In this document: positions 1 through 9,191 of the stretch, in pieces
Numbering within the stretch: position 1 is the first letter of the stretch
Layout: each line of letters starts with the position of its first letter
Source of the DNA: DATATB01 sp036268995
GTDB lineage: Bacteria; Planctomycetota; Planctomycetia; Pirellulales; PNKZ01
Direction: 5' to 3'
Length of the DNA: 43,727 nt
NCBI GenBank assembly: GCA_036268995.1
Contig: DATATB010000193.1
Coordinates: 1-43,727, forward strand
Notes under the pieces: model-generated
Databases searched by the model: none
Seen by the model: only the letters and a program-made list of their open reading frames with translations
Told to the model about the DNA's origin: nothing
Position numbers and translations under genes: made by a program

Positions 1-1113
1 ATCGCGGCATACGAGGCGGCGCTGACCGTTTACACTAAAGACGGCTACCCAGCCGAGTGGGCAGCAACGCAGACCAAGATCGGCAACGCGTGCTCGGGGC
101 TTTTTACGGCGGGTAAAGCCAAGAACTTGGGGAAAGCGATCGCGGCATACGAGGCGGCGCTGACCGTTTACACTAAAGACGGCTACCCCGACTTTTGGGC
201 GACGGCGCAGAGCAACCTCGGGCTCGCGTGGTCCGCTCTTTCCACAGGGGACAAAGCCGAGAATCTGGGGAACGCGATCGCGGCATACGAGGCGTCGCTA
301 ACCGTTCACGCCAAAAACGCCTCTCCCGCCGTTTGGGCGGAAACGCAGTACAATCTCGGCGTCGCGTGGCAAAATCTCCCCACGGAGGACATAGCCGAGA
401 GCGTCAGGAAGGCGGTCGCGGCTCACGAGGCAGCGCTGACCGTTTACACCAAAGGCACCTACCCCGCCGAATGGTCGGCAGCGCAGAATAGCCTTGGCTC
501 TGCGTGGGCCACTCTTCCCGCGGAAGATAAAGCCGAGAACCTAAAGAAGGCGATCGCGGCCTTCGAGGCGGCGCTGACCGTTCGCACCAAAGATGCCTAT
601 CCGGCTGACTGGGCGGACACGCAGTACAACCTCGGCACCGCATGGGCTAATCTTGGGAATGAGGGCAACGCCGGGAACCTGATTAATGCGGCCGCTGCAT
701 ATCAGTCCGCGCTCGGTGTGTACAGCGCCGGCGCGTTTCCGCAGTCGCGGTGCAAGGCAGAAGCAAACCTTTCTTGGATCCAGCTGCTGGCGAAAGACCT
801 CGCTGGAGCACTGGCGACGGCGAGCAGGGCAGCGAAGGAAGGCATTGTCGACCTGCCCACAGAGGTGAACCACGCGCACGCGCTGCTGTTGTCATGCCGT
901 ACGGATGAAGCAAAGGCGATCTACCTGAAGCACGTCGGCAAGAGAATTGGCGGCGTGGCCTGGGAACAAGTCGTCATGCAAGATTTCGACGCACTGGAAA
1001 AAGACGGGATCGTCAGCCCGGAGTTTTCCAAGGTGCGTGAACTGCTCGAACAGGCTGCCGCAAAGAAACAGCTCAGCGGCGAGCCCACGCCGGCGAACAG
1101 CGTCCGGCCGTAA
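1..1113 (+). CDS. TPR-repeat protein, 5' end missing
   Basis: The frame is open from base 1, so the gene begins outside the window; a TTG at 127 is only an internal codon. At least 370 codons are visible. The first part is a tandem repeat with an exact period of 46 residues (138 bp), starting at bases 1, 139, 277, 415, 553 and 691. Each unit begins near AIAAYEAALTVYTKD and carries a W..TQ.NLG..W core, as in the long TPR-like repeats common in cyanobacterial and planctomycete proteins. The last ~120 residues are less regular, helical-looking, and lack a CHAT or other enzymatic motif. Such repeats normally form a protein-binding solenoid, so a scaffold or adaptor role is likely, but the partner is unknown because the N-terminus is missing. 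It converges on the minus-strand gene ending at 1178. I am sure of the repeat family, not of the function. Confidence 0.85.
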   Translation: MAAYEAALTVYTKDGYPAEWAATQTKIGNACSGLFTAGKAKNLGKAIAAYEAALTVYTKDGYPDFWATAQSNLGLAWSALSTGDKAENLGNAIAAYEASLTVHAKNASPAVWAETQYNLGVAWQNLPTEDIAESVRKAVAAHEAALTVYTKGTYPAEWSAAQNSLGSAWATLPAEDKAENLKKAIAAFEAALTVRTKDAYPADWADTQYNLGTAWANLGNEGNAGNLINAAAAYQSALGVYSAGAFPQSRCKAEANLSWIQLLAKDLAGALATASRAAKEGIVDLPTEVNHAHALLLSCRTDEAKAIYLKHVGKRIGGVAWEQVVMQDFDALEKDGIVSPEFSKVRELLEQAAAKKQLSGEPTPANSVRP

Positions 1114-1177
1114 GTCGCGCTCGTTGCGGCCGGAGGCGGTCTCTGGCCGCGCGTTCTCGCTGCTCCCCAAGCGCCGC

Positions 1178-2371
1178 TCATTGGGCCGCCGCAAGTTTAA
1201 TGCGAATGGCGCGGGGGACGTAGATTTCCGGATGAGCGAAGTGTTCGGATAGCGAGCCGATGTTCACGCAGTAGGTGATCACCAGTTCGCCGGGAATGGA
1301 CGAGAACTCGGGGTGGGCCTTGGCGCCGTAGATGTGCAGCTTTTGCGCGGCTTCGGGACAGCGATAGGCGAGGGTGGAGGCGCTCCAAGGCCCCTCGGGC
1401 CGCGGGGCGACGCGGAGTCGGATTTCGGCGCTCATGCCGATCGCGGTGTAGGTGGCCACCAGACCTGAGAGGCCCGGCACGCGGCCGATGGACATTTCCG
1501 GCGCGGCGTCGTTGAACAATGCCGCCATCCGCTGCGGCGTGGCAGACCAGCGGCCGCCGGCCTCGTCAGTGGTCCAGAACTGCCAGTCGTGAGGCTTGTC
1601 GGCAGTCAGCTCGGTTTGTGAAATCCGGGCAACAGCCAGCGGCTTGTGCAGCGGGCGTAATTGCGAGGCGGGAAACAGGCCATAGATATGGAAGAATCCG
1701 TCCTCGACCAGGCAGGCGGAACTTAATTGAGGAAACTCCGGGCCCCAAGGCAGTTCGATGCGCCGCCATCGCCATTTGGTGGGCTCTTCAGTCGGATTGT
1801 CAATTTGCAAAAGGTCGTTGCCGTACCAGTCGAATTGAAAGCCCGGCTCGCCGGCCGCCCGCTTGCGCACGCGTTTGGCCAGCAGATACAGCCGCTGGTC
1901 GACGATCGCGCCGTCGCCGGGCCAGTACCAACTGGCCGCATCGTCGGGAACTAGCACGGAGGCCGGTTTGCCCTGCTGCTCTTGCCAAAAGAATTGCAGC
2001 GGCTGGCCAGCGGCGGGCAGCGCTTGCCAGGCGAAGGTGTTGTTGATCATTCGCGCGCCGACGCGGCGGCCATGCTCGACGCGGCCGACGAACGTGTCGT
2101 CGAACGTCCACAGCGTGCGCTCGGGACTGATCGGAATCGAATATGCGCCGTCGGCTCCGGTCCAGCCCGACGTCTGTTGAAACGCGCGCGATAGCGACTC
2201 GAGCGGAGCCGCGTCGAGGACTCGCAGCGGCCCCTCTGCTGGCGCCGCCTGCGCAAAGCAAGCAGTGGCAAGCAGACAGGCGCTGGCCGCAGTCAGGCCG
2301 GCTGCCAGCACTCGGCCGAAGCGATTGCGGCCGCGGGATATGTCATGTTGTCGCAGTTGCGTCGCGCGCAT
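1178..2371 (-). CDS. Secreted DUF4185-like protein
   Basis: A 397-aa protein starting at ATG 2371. Residues ~20-43 form a signal peptide: a basic start, the hydrophobic stretch VLAAGLTAASACLLATACFA, then AQAAP, so export to the periplasm or beyond is expected. The mature part has motifs such as TLWTFDDTFVG, MINNTFAW, a PGDGAIVD stretch with basic residues after it, and GLVATYTAIG. These resemble the DUF4185/DUF5005 group, which are probably five-bladed propellers related to glycoside hydrolases. I cannot assign a substrate. It is transcribed divergently from the TolC-like gene with about 110 bp between them and ends 64 bp from the TPR gene. Family call is moderate; secretion is well supported. 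Confidence 0.7.
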   Translation of the reverse strand: MRATQLRQHDISRGRNRFGRVLAAGLTAASACLLATACFAQAAPAEGPLRVLDAAPLESLSRAFQQTSGWTGADGAYSIPISPERTLWTFDDTFVGRVEHGRRVGARMINNTFAWQALPAAGQPLQFFWQEQQGKPASVLVPDDAASWYWPGDGAIVDQRLYLLAKRVRKRAAGEPGFQFDWYGNDLLQIDNPTEEPTKWRWRRIELPWGPEFPQLSSACLVEDGFFHIYGLFPASQLRPLHKPLAVARISQTELTADKPHDWQFWTTDEAGGRWSATPQRMAALFNDAAPEMSIGRVPGLSGLVATYTAIGMSAEIRLRVAPRPEGPWSASTLAYRCPEAAQKLHIYGAKAHPEFSSIPGELVITYCVNIGSLSEHFAHPEIYVPRAIRIKLAAAQ

Positions 2372-2482
2372 CGCTGGCTAGCCCTTAGGGTTGATGGAAT
2401 CGTTAAGGTTAACGCAGCTTATCGACGATAAACAGACGCCGTGGAGTTTTGCGCAGCTATTTTGTACGCGCGGCTAATCGTT

Positions 2483-5389
2483 ATGGCGGATCGCCCAGCA
2501 ACTTGGACTTGGATCATCGTGGCCGCTGCAAGCCTCGTGCTCGACACGGGCTGCACGCGCACGCGCTATCGCATGCAGGCCGACCGGCAGGTCATGGAGT
2601 TGATCAAAGAAAAGAGCGACGACCCCCGCTGGGCGCTGACGAACTTCAACCTGGGCATGGATCCCCGCAGCCGGTACTTCGATCCGTACAACTTCGACAA
2701 AGAGCCGATGCCGCCCGACGACCCGTCGGCGCACGTGTTCATGCATCGCGTGTACGGCATGAAAGGCTACCGCCGCTGGCACGCCAACGGCACGCTGCCG
2801 GATATTCAAAACCCGGGCTGGCGCGACCGGCTGGCCATGTACGCCCCGATGACGGACGAGGGCAAGATCAAGCTCGACATGCAGGGCGCGGTGGCCTTGG
2901 CCTACATCCACTCGCCTGGCCTGCGAACGCAACTGGAACAACTCTATCTTTCGGCCCTGGACGTCAGCACCGAGCGGTTCCGGTTTGTCACGCAGTTCTA
3001 CGGCGGCTTCGGGCCGAATTTCACGGAGTCGGGCAGCCTGGCCAGCGGCACCGGCAGCGCCACCAGCGTGCTGACCGAGAGCACGAATCCCACGCCCACG
3101 GCGTCGGCCGTTCTGGGGGCGGGCAACGTGCCGGTTTCGCTGCCGAACCAGACGGCGGGTTGGCAATTCGAAAAGCATTTCGCCACCGGCGGCGAGGTGC
3201 TGGTGAGTTTCGCCAATTCGTTTGTCTGGCAGTTTGCCGGACCCGACACGAACACCACCACGTCGCTGTTGAATCTGAACCTGGTGCAGCCGCTGTTGCG
3301 GGCCGGCGGACGCGCGGTGGCCTTGGAGCAATTGACGATCGTCGAACGGCAGTTGCTGATGAACCTGCGGGCCTACCATCGTTACCTTCAAGGCTTCTAT
3401 AGCAACATTGCCACGGGCGACAGCGGCAACGTCACTGGCCCACAGCGCGTGGGCGGTTTTGCCGGCGGCACGGGTCTGACGGGCTTCACCGGCCAGGGCT
3501 CGGGCGGTTTGGGCGGCGTGGGCACGGCCACGAACTTCGGCCGCGCCGGCTTCGGGGCGATCGGCGGCAACGCCGGCGCCGTGGCCACGGGCACCGGCTT
3601 TGCCGGCGGCGGGGCCGGTGGCATTGGCGGCTTCGCCGGCTTGCTGCAGCAATTGCAGCAAATCCGCAACACCCAGTACAGCCTCGAACTGCAACTGCGG
3701 ACGCTGGCCCTGCTCGAGGCGAATCTCGAAGCCGGCACGATCGACATCACGCAAGTCGACACGTTCCGCCAGAACATCGAAACCGAGCGAGCGAACCTGC
3801 TGCAATCGCAGATCGCGCTGGACAACTCGATCGACACCTTCTTGACCACGATCCTGGGCCTGCCGCCGGATATCCCGATCGAGCTGGACGATGGCTTGAT
3901 CCACCAGTTCCAGTTCATCGATCCGAAGATTCGCGAGGTGGAAAACCAGATTTCGGACTTCATCGCCGAGTTGGGCAAGACCAAGGCCGATCCGCCGATC
4001 GAGGTTTTGGAGCGCGGGTTCGAAGAGTTTGCCAATTTCCGCCCGCTGATCGAGGATCGGTTCCAGGACGTCGAAGCCGATCTCAAGCGCATGGACGACG
4101 CCAAGGACACGCGCTTCAAGCTGCTCAATACCCAGGAGCAGGCCCGATTCGAAGTCGACCGTAAAGAACTGGCCGACAATCTCACCGCGCTCGAGCAGCG
4201 CTTTGCGCAGGGCGACGAGGAGCTGAAAACGCTCCGCGGCAACCTTGCCAAGCAGCCCGCCGGCACCACGGCCAATGCGCTGGTGGCTTTGGCCGGATCG
4301 CTGAATACGCTGGCGCAGGAGCTGTCGCTCGTGCAAGCCCGGGCCCGGCTCGAGGCGGTCACGATCGATCCGGTGGACCTGAACTCGAAACAGGCCCTGA
4401 ATATTGCCGAAGCGTACCGGCAGGACTGGATGAACAACCGGGCGACGCTGGTGAACACCTGGCGTCTGATCACCTTCAACGCCAACGCCTTGAAATCCAA
4501 CGTCACGGTGACCTTCAACGGTACGTTGGGCACGCAGCGCAACAACGCGGTGAGTTTCGACAGCAACGACGGCACGCTGTCGGCCGGCTTGCGGTTCGAT
4601 CCGCCTTTTACGCGGCTGCTGGAACGCAACAACTATCGCCAGGCGCTGATCAGCTACCAGTCGGACCGCCGCACGTTGATTCAGTTTGTCGACAGCGTCA
4701 ACCAGACGCTGCGGCAGGACCTGCGTTTGATCCGGCAGTACCAGATGGGCTTGGAAATCCAGCGCCGCGCGGTGGCCATCGCCGTGCGCCGCGTGGACAA
4801 ATGCCTGGAAGACCTGAATGCGCCGCCGCCAGCCGTGCTGCCGGGGCAGGTGGCGGCCCAGTTCGGCCCGACGGCGGCCTTCAACCTGCTGACGGCCATC
4901 TCCGACCTGCGCAATGCGCAGAACAACTTTCTGAGCGTGTGGCTGAATTTTTATCAGCAGCGCCTGGAGCTGGACACCGACCTGGGCATCCTCGAGCTCG
5001 ACGAGCGTGGAATGTGGATTCCACAAATGTTGGATCGCGTCCTGGCATCGATGCCCAAGCCGGAACCGCTGCCGCCGCCGATCCCCGACGAATGGTTCGA
5101 GGATGCCGAGCTGACGCCGCCACCCAAGGACGCCAGCGACGAGCCGCTGCCCGAACCGCTGCGCTTGCCGGTGCCGGGGGAGAACGATGAGCCGATTCCC
5201 GCTCCCAAGCCGGTGGTCAAACCGCTCGGCGGCGGCGAATCGGAGAGCGAGCCGCTGGTGCTGCGGGTAGCCGGCGAAGAGGAATCGGCGGCGGCGACGT
5301 CTGAAACCGAAGCGGACGGCGAGCAGGCTGGCCCGCACAAGGACCGCTGGGCGGTTCCGCAAAAGTCCGCACTCTTGCGGCGGAAATGA
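2483..5389 (+). CDS. TolC-like outer membrane efflux lipoprotein
   Basis: The ATG at 2483 is preferred over an upstream GTG at 2441 because it places a short signal sequence directly before the lipobox LDTGC; the product is 968 aa. The fold resembles outer-membrane efflux proteins: two halves rich in long heptad-like helices (L..QL.QIRNTQYSLELQL; ALISYQSDRRTLIQFV.S.NQ) and strands with alternating polar residues (TVTFNGTLGTQRNN). It is about twice the usual TolC length. The excess comes from a glycine-rich insert (roughly bases 3440-3640) and a proline/acidic tail from about base 5060. It should form the outer-membrane exit duct for the HlyD-like and FtsX-like proteins encoded just downstream. 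The antisense strand is also open for about 1,000 codons, which I treat as a composition artefact. Confidence 0.85.
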   Translation: MADRPATWTWIIVAAASLVLDTGCTRTRYRMQADRQVMELIKEKSDDPRWALTNFNLGMDPRSRYFDPYNFDKEPMPPDDPSAHVFMHRVYGMKGYRRWHANGTLPDIQNPGWRDRLAMYAPMTDEGKIKLDMQGAVALAYIHSPGLRTQLEQLYLSALDVSTERFRFVTQFYGGFGPNFTESGSLASGTGSATSVLTESTNPTPTASAVLGAGNVPVSLPNQTAGWQFEKHFATGGEVLVSFANSFVWQFAGPDTNTTTSLLNLNLVQPLLRAGGRAVALEQLTIVERQLLMNLRAYHRYLQGFYSNIATGDSGNVTGPQRVGGFAGGTGLTGFTGQGSGGLGGVGTATNFGRAGFGAIGGNAGAVATGTGFAGGGAGGIGGFAGLLQQLQQIRNTQYSLELQLRTLALLEANLEAGTIDITQVDTFRQNIETERANLLQSQIALDNSIDTFLTTILGLPPDIPIELDDGLIHQFQFIDPKIREVENQISDFIAELGKTKADPPIEVLERGFEEFANFRPLIEDRFQDVEADLKRMDDAKDTRFKLLNTQEQARFEVDRKELADNLTALEQRFAQGDEELKTLRGNLAKQPAGTTANALVALAGSLNTLAQELSLVQARARLEAVTIDPVDLNSKQALNIAEAYRQDWMNNRATLVNTWRLITFNANALKSNVTVTFNGTLGTQRNNAVSFDSNDGTLSAGLRFDPPFTRLLERNNYRQALISYQSDRRTLIQFVDSVNQTLRQDLRLIRQYQMGLEIQRRAVAIAVRRVDKCLEDLNAPPPAVLPGQVAAQFGPTAAFNLLTAISDLRNAQNNFLSVWLNFYQQRLELDTDLGILELDERGMWIPQMLDRVLASMPKPEPLPPPIPDEWFEDAELTPPPKDASDEPLPEPLRLPVPGENDEPIPAPKPVVKPLGGGESESEPLVLRVAGEEESAAATSETEADGEQAGPHKDRWAVPQKSALLRRK

Positions 5390-5395
5390 TTGGGA

Positions 5396-5424
5396 CGCCG
5401 CGGCGGGTTGCGGCGACGTTTTTT
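5396..5424 (+). terminator. Rho-independent terminator candidate
   Basis: Seven bases after the TolC-like stop, a perfect 6-bp stem CGCCGC / GCGGCG with an 8-nt loop is followed within three bases by six T. This would separate the TolC-like transcript from the downstream HlyD-like gene, which then needs its own promoter in the 5425-5754 interval. Confidence 0.6.
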
Positions 5425-5452
5425 GCGGCCCCCCTAATATAGGAGGTGTTTT

Positions 5453-5515
5453 GTGGCCCGATTCGGCTTGAATTTGCCGGTCAACGCGCGGACAATTAAG
5501 CGCAACCACCGCTAA
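5453..5515 (+). CDS. Possible 20-aa leader peptide
   Basis: In the 365-bp gap between the TolC-like and HlyD-like genes, a strong Shine-Dalgarno AGGAGGTG (5441-5448) sits just upstream of GTG 5453. This opens a 20-codon frame, MARFGLNLPVNARTIKRNHR, ending at TAA 5515. The peptide is basic, with four arginines, two of them close to the end. Seen: the ribosome-binding site is better than that of most genes here. Inferred: it could be a translated leader controlling the downstream export genes. It may equally be chance. The rest of the gap (5516-5754) holds a short GC hairpin near 5672 and no other gene that I can see. Confidence 0.3.
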   Translation: MARFGLNLPVNARTIKRNHR

Positions 5516-5754
5516 TCCTTCCTACTAAGCCCGAGCGAGCGAATTCTGGCCTTGGTCACCGCGCGGTCTGCTTGATCGTGTGGCCGCCGCCCAAGGCGCC
5601 ATAGACAAGCGATCGGTGCCGCGAGTACCCAAGGCGCCCGAGTGCCAATATGTCGCATGCTCGGCTCGGCTGGCCGAGCCGATATGAATAGCGAGCAATT
5701 GTGAGCGGCATGGCTGCCGCGCATGAACCGAGCGAAGAATCAAGGATCAAGATC

Positions 5755-7554
5755 ATGGCCACCACCGCTCCCGAACCATCGGCTGCAAATCCGCGCGCGG
5801 TACTGAAGCCGACGAGCGCTCCGGCAGCCCCGCGCAAACGGCGCTCGCGCAGCATCCGCTGGGTGCTGGGCGTGCTATTGCTGGTGATCATCGCCGGCAC
5901 GGTGTGGGCCGCGACCTCGGGCCTGGGTGGGCTCGTGTCGCATGAAACGACCCTGCACGTGCTGACGCAAAAGGTCGGCCGCCAGGATCTGCTGATCACC
6001 GTCACCGCGGCCGGCAACGTAGAAAGCGCCAAGAACGTGGACGTCCGCTGCCAGGTGGCCGGCGGCAGCACGATCCTGTGGATCATTCCCGACGGCTCGG
6101 TGGTGAAACGGGGCGACGAGCTGGTGCGGCTGAACTCGGCCTCGATCGAAGACCTGGTGAACCAGCAGAAGATTCTGTACGAAAAAGCCCAGGCCACGCG
6201 CATCGACGCGGAAAAGATGTTCTCGGCCGCCAAGCTGGCCGTGCAAGAGTACATCGAAGGCACTTATATCAAAGAACTCCAGACGATCGAAGGCAGCATC
6301 ACGATCGCGCTGGAAGGCTTGCGCAGCTCCGAAAACTCACTGCAGCACACCGAGCGCATGGCCCGCAAGGGCTACGTCACGCCGCTGCAATTGGACGCTC
6401 AGAAGTTTGCCGTCGAGCGGGCCAAGCTGGACCTGGCCGCGGCCCAGACCTCAAAAACCGTGCTGGAGAAGTTCACCAAAGCCAAGATGCTCGAGGACTT
6501 GCAAAGTGCGCGCGACTCGGCCGAAGCCCGCATGCGCAGCGAACAAGCCGCTTGCGAACTGGAGCTGACGCGGCTGAAGCGGCTGATGACGCAGCTCGAA
6601 CAATGCACCATCACGGCCCCGCAAGACGGCATGGTGGTTTACGCCAACGACATGACCAGCAGCCGCAGCAGCTCACAGATCAAGATCGAGGAAGGGGCCA
6701 TGGTGCGCGAGCGGCAGGCCATCGTCCGCCTGCCCGATCTCTCGCAAATGCAGGTCAAAGTGATCGTCCACGAATCGAAGGTGGATAGCATCCAGCCGGG
6801 CATGCGGGCCGGCATCGAGCTCCAGGATCGCGATTTCCACGGCGAAGTGACGAGCGTGGCCACGCAGCCCGAACCCACCAGTTGGATGAACACCAGCGTC
6901 AAGGAATACGCCACGACCGTGCGGATCGACGGGCACACCAGCGGTTTGAAGCCGGGCATGACGGCCAAGGTCGAGATCCTGGTGGCCGATCTGAAAAACG
7001 TGCTCAGCGTGCCGGTGCAGGCCGTCGTGGAGTTGGGCAACAACGCCTTTTACTGCTTCGTCAAGCATGGCGAAGCGGTCCAGCGCCGCCACGTGACCGT
7101 CGGCCAGAGCAACAGCACGGTGGTCGAAATCAAGCAGGGGCTCGAGGAAGGCGAAGAAGTGGTGCTCAATCCGACGATCCCGGCCAACCGCGACGACACG
7201 TTCACCGACGAGCACGTCGACGTGGCCAGCAAGTTCGGCCACTCGAAGGTCAAGACAGCGGCCAGAGGGCCGGGCAAACCCGGCATGCAGCCGCGCGAGG
7301 TCGGGCCCAAGCAGCCCGGCCAGCCGCAGGGCGCCGGCGAAAAGCGCGTGGCCTCGGCCCAGCGGCCCGACATGATGCAACTGGATCGCGACGGCGACCA
7401 TAAGATCAGCATGGAAGAAGCGCCCGAGCGGATGCGCGAACACTTTCCGAAGATCGACACCAACCACGACGGCTCGCTCGATGCGGCGGAACTGATGGCG
7501 GCCCGCTCGCGCCGCGGACAGGGGCCGGCTGCCGCCGACGGCGGCGGGCAGTAA
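5755..7554 (+). CDS. HlyD/MacA-like membrane fusion protein with EF-hands
   Basis: ATG 5755 is chosen over GTG 5701 because AAGGA lies 8-9 nt upstream; product 599 aa. A proline-rich cytoplasmic start is followed by basic RKRRSRSIR and one transmembrane helix (about 36-54). Next comes the split lipoyl domain (WIIPDGSVVKRGDELV ... TITAPQDGMVVYANDM) flanking a coiled-coil hairpin, then beta-barrel segments (VKVIVHESKVDSIQPGMRAG; LKPGMTAKVEILV). The C-terminal ~60 residues hold two EF-hand loops, DRDGDHKISMEE and DTNHDGSLDAAE, an unusual addition to an adaptor that suggests calcium sensing or binding in the periplasm. It ends one base before the permease gene at 7556, so the two are surely co-transcribed. 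Role: periplasmic adaptor linking the permease to the TolC-like duct. Confidence 0.9.
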   Translation: MATTAPEPSAANPRAVLKPTSAPAAPRKRRSRSIRWVLGVLLLVIIAGTVWAATSGLGGLVSHETTLHVLTQKVGRQDLLITVTAAGNVESAKNVDVRCQVAGGSTILWIIPDGSVVKRGDELVRLNSASIEDLVNQQKILYEKAQATRIDAEKMFSAAKLAVQEYIEGTYIKELQTIEGSITIALEGLRSSENSLQHTERMARKGYVTPLQLDAQKFAVERAKLDLAAAQTSKTVLEKFTKAKMLEDLQSARDSAEARMRSEQAACELELTRLKRLMTQLEQCTITAPQDGMVVYANDMTSSRSSSQIKIEEGAMVRERQAIVRLPDLSQMQVKVIVHESKVDSIQPGMRAGIELQDRDFHGEVTSVATQPEPTSWMNTSVKEYATTVRIDGHTSGLKPGMTAKVEILVADLKNVLSVPVQAVVELGNNAFYCFVKHGEAVQRRHVTVGQSNSTVVEIKQGLEEGEEVVLNPTIPANRDDTFTDEHVDVASKFGHSKVKTAARGPGKPGMQPREVGPKQPGQPQGAGEKRVASAQRPDMMQLDRDGDHKISMEEAPERMREHFPKIDTNHDGSLDAAELMAARSRRGQGPAAADGGGQ

Positions 7555-7555
7555 C

Positions 7556-8884
7556 GTGCTCTTCCGATTCCTGCAAACCTTCCGCCTGGGCGTCAAAAGC
7601 CTGCTGCTGCACAAGCTCCGTTCGGGGCTGGCGGTGCTGGGCATCTTGATCGGCGTCACGGCCGTCATCTGGCTCGTGGCCATGGGCGAAGGCGTGAGCT
7701 ACCAGGCCCAGCAGCAGATCAAGGAACTGGGCGCCACCAATATCATCATCCGCAGCATCAAGCCGCCGGACGATTCGTCGCACGCCTCGACCAGCCGGTT
7801 CGTCGAATACGGGCTGACGCGCGAAGACTACGAGCGCATCGTCGGCAACATTCCCACCGTGCGCGACGCCACGCCGCTGCGCGAAATCCACAAAGAGTCG
7901 CGCTACCTGGACCGCGCCATCGATAGCACCCTGGTGGGCTGCACGCCCGGCTACTTTGGCATCAACAACCTCAAGCTGCGCCGCGGCCGCTTCATCACCG
8001 ACCGCGACCAGGATCGCGTGGACAACGTCTGCGTGGTCGCCGCCGAAGTCAGCGCCAAGTTGTTTCCGTACGAAGACCCGATTGGCAAGAGCATTCAGCT
8101 CGATCGCGATTTTTACGTGATCGTCGGCGAGACGGCCCATCGCGAGGCCACCGGCAGCATCGGCGGCAGCTTTTCAGGCAAGGACTACAACCAGGACATC
8201 TACATTCCGCTGGCGACGCTCGGTGCGCGGATCGGCGACAAAGTTTTGACGGCCCGCTCCGGCAGCCTGGAAGGCGAGATCGTGCAGTTGAGCCAGGTGA
8301 CGATCACGGTCGGCACCATCGAAGAAGTCGACGAGACGGCCAGCATGGTCAAGCTGCTGCTGGAAAAATACCACGAGCAGTCCGATTACTCGATCATCGT
8401 GCCCAAGGAATTGCTGCGGCAGGCCGAGATCATGCGCATCATGTTCAACCTGCTGCTGGTGCTGATCGCCGGCATTGCCTTGCTGGTCGGCGGCATTGGC
8501 ATCATGAACATCATGCTGGCCACCGTCACCGAGCGCACGCGCGAGATCGGCATCCGCCGCGCGCTGGGCGCCAAGCAGCGCGACATCGTGCAGCAGTTCT
8601 TATCCGAGACCATCGTGCTCTCGGCCACCGGTGGGCTGTTGGGCGTGCTGTTGGGCTTCACTTGCCGGCCCGTGGTGGTCCAGACGCGCAACTTGATTAT
8701 GAACTTGTTCCCCGACATCGTGGCCTCGATGCCGCCGAACATCCGCGACCTCGAGCCGCGCATCGCTCCCTGGTCGATCATCGCCGCCTTCGGCATTTCG
8801 GTAGGCGTCGGCGTCGTCTTCGGCATCTACCCCGCCCGCCGCGCCGCCCAGATGGACCCCATCGAAGCGCTGCGCCACGAGTAG
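7556..8884 (+). CDS. MacB/FtsX-type ABC permease, no fused ATPase
   Basis: A 442-aa protein starting at GTG 7556, one base after the HlyD-like stop. An N-terminal transmembrane helix (LAVLGILIGVTAVIWLVAMG) is followed by a periplasmic MacB-type core domain of about 240 residues. Then comes the FtsX-type triple-helix block: ALLVGGIGIMNIMLATV, the coupling segment TERTREIGIRRALGAKQRDI, a helix at LSATGGLLGVLLGF, and a last helix ending YPARRAAQMDPIEALRHE. These are the hallmarks of mechanotransmission ABC exporters such as MacB. MacB itself carries its nucleotide-binding domain at the N-terminus; here none is fused and none lies next door, so the ATPase must be encoded elsewhere. Identity of the permease is secure; the cargo is unknown. 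Confidence 0.9.
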   Translation: MLFRFLQTFRLGVKSLLLHKLRSGLAVLGILIGVTAVIWLVAMGEGVSYQAQQQIKELGATNIIIRSIKPPDDSSHASTSRFVEYGLTREDYERIVGNIPTVRDATPLREIHKESRYLDRAIDSTLVGCTPGYFGINNLKLRRGRFITDRDQDRVDNVCVVAAEVSAKLFPYEDPIGKSIQLDRDFYVIVGETAHREATGSIGGSFSGKDYNQDIYIPLATLGARIGDKVLTARSGSLEGEIVQLSQVTITVGTIEEVDETASMVKLLLEKYHEQSDYSIIVPKELLRQAEIMRIMFNLLLVLIAGIALLVGGIGIMNIMLATVTERTREIGIRRALGAKQRDIVQQFLSETIVLSATGGLLGVLLGFTCRPVVVQTRNLIMNLFPDIVASMPPNIRDLEPRIAPWSIIAAFGISVGVGVVFGIYPARRAAQMDPIEALRHE

Positions 8885-9191
8885 CGTGGACGGTTGCTCG
8901 CGGCAGCTGCTCGCGTTCTTCTTGCTCCCCTCGCCCCTTGCGGGAGAGGGGTTGGGGGTGAGGGGTGGAACTCACTTTCGTTCCGCCACTAGCGTATTTG
9001 AAAGTATCGATCGGCGAGTAAGCCACAAACATTCGCTGGGTTGAGGCAGCTTGTTTGGTACTCCGCCCCCTCACCCCCGGCCCGCTCGGCTGAGCTCGCC
9101 GCAAGCCCTCTCCCGCAAGGGGAGTGGGGAGACGTGCGGCGGCGAGCCGACCGATTCGGGATCCTGCGCCACGAATGAGTGAACCGCCGGC
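8885..9191. repeat. Intergenic palindromic repeat pair
   Basis: The 307-bp gap holds no gene that I can see. It contains two inverted copies of a dispersed element: 8925-8965 (CCCCTTGCGGGAGAGGGG then GGGGTGAGGGG) and 9065-9131 (CCCCCTCACCCC ... CTCTCCCGCAAGGGG). The second copy has an inserted CGCTCGGCTGAGCTCG block. The two could fold into one long hairpin. Related copies occur at 20997-21169, 26250-26287, 35864-35947, 36001-36037, 36649-36687 and 40145-40238. Confidence 0.8.

Noticed and set aside
1..690. Tandem 138-bp units considered as a CRISPR or satellite array
   Set aside because: The units are in-frame protein repeats with no spacers, and are explained by a TPR-like solenoid.
2474..5509. 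Minus-strand open frame of about 1,000 codons opposite the TolC-like gene
   Set aside because: Translation is rich in Arg, Gln, His and Val without family motifs, the plus strand encodes a recognisable protein, and such shadows are common in high-GC genes.
5694..5712. AATTGTGAGCGG resembling a lac operator half
   Set aside because: Only one half-site matches and no LacI-type gene or symmetry is present; probably chance.
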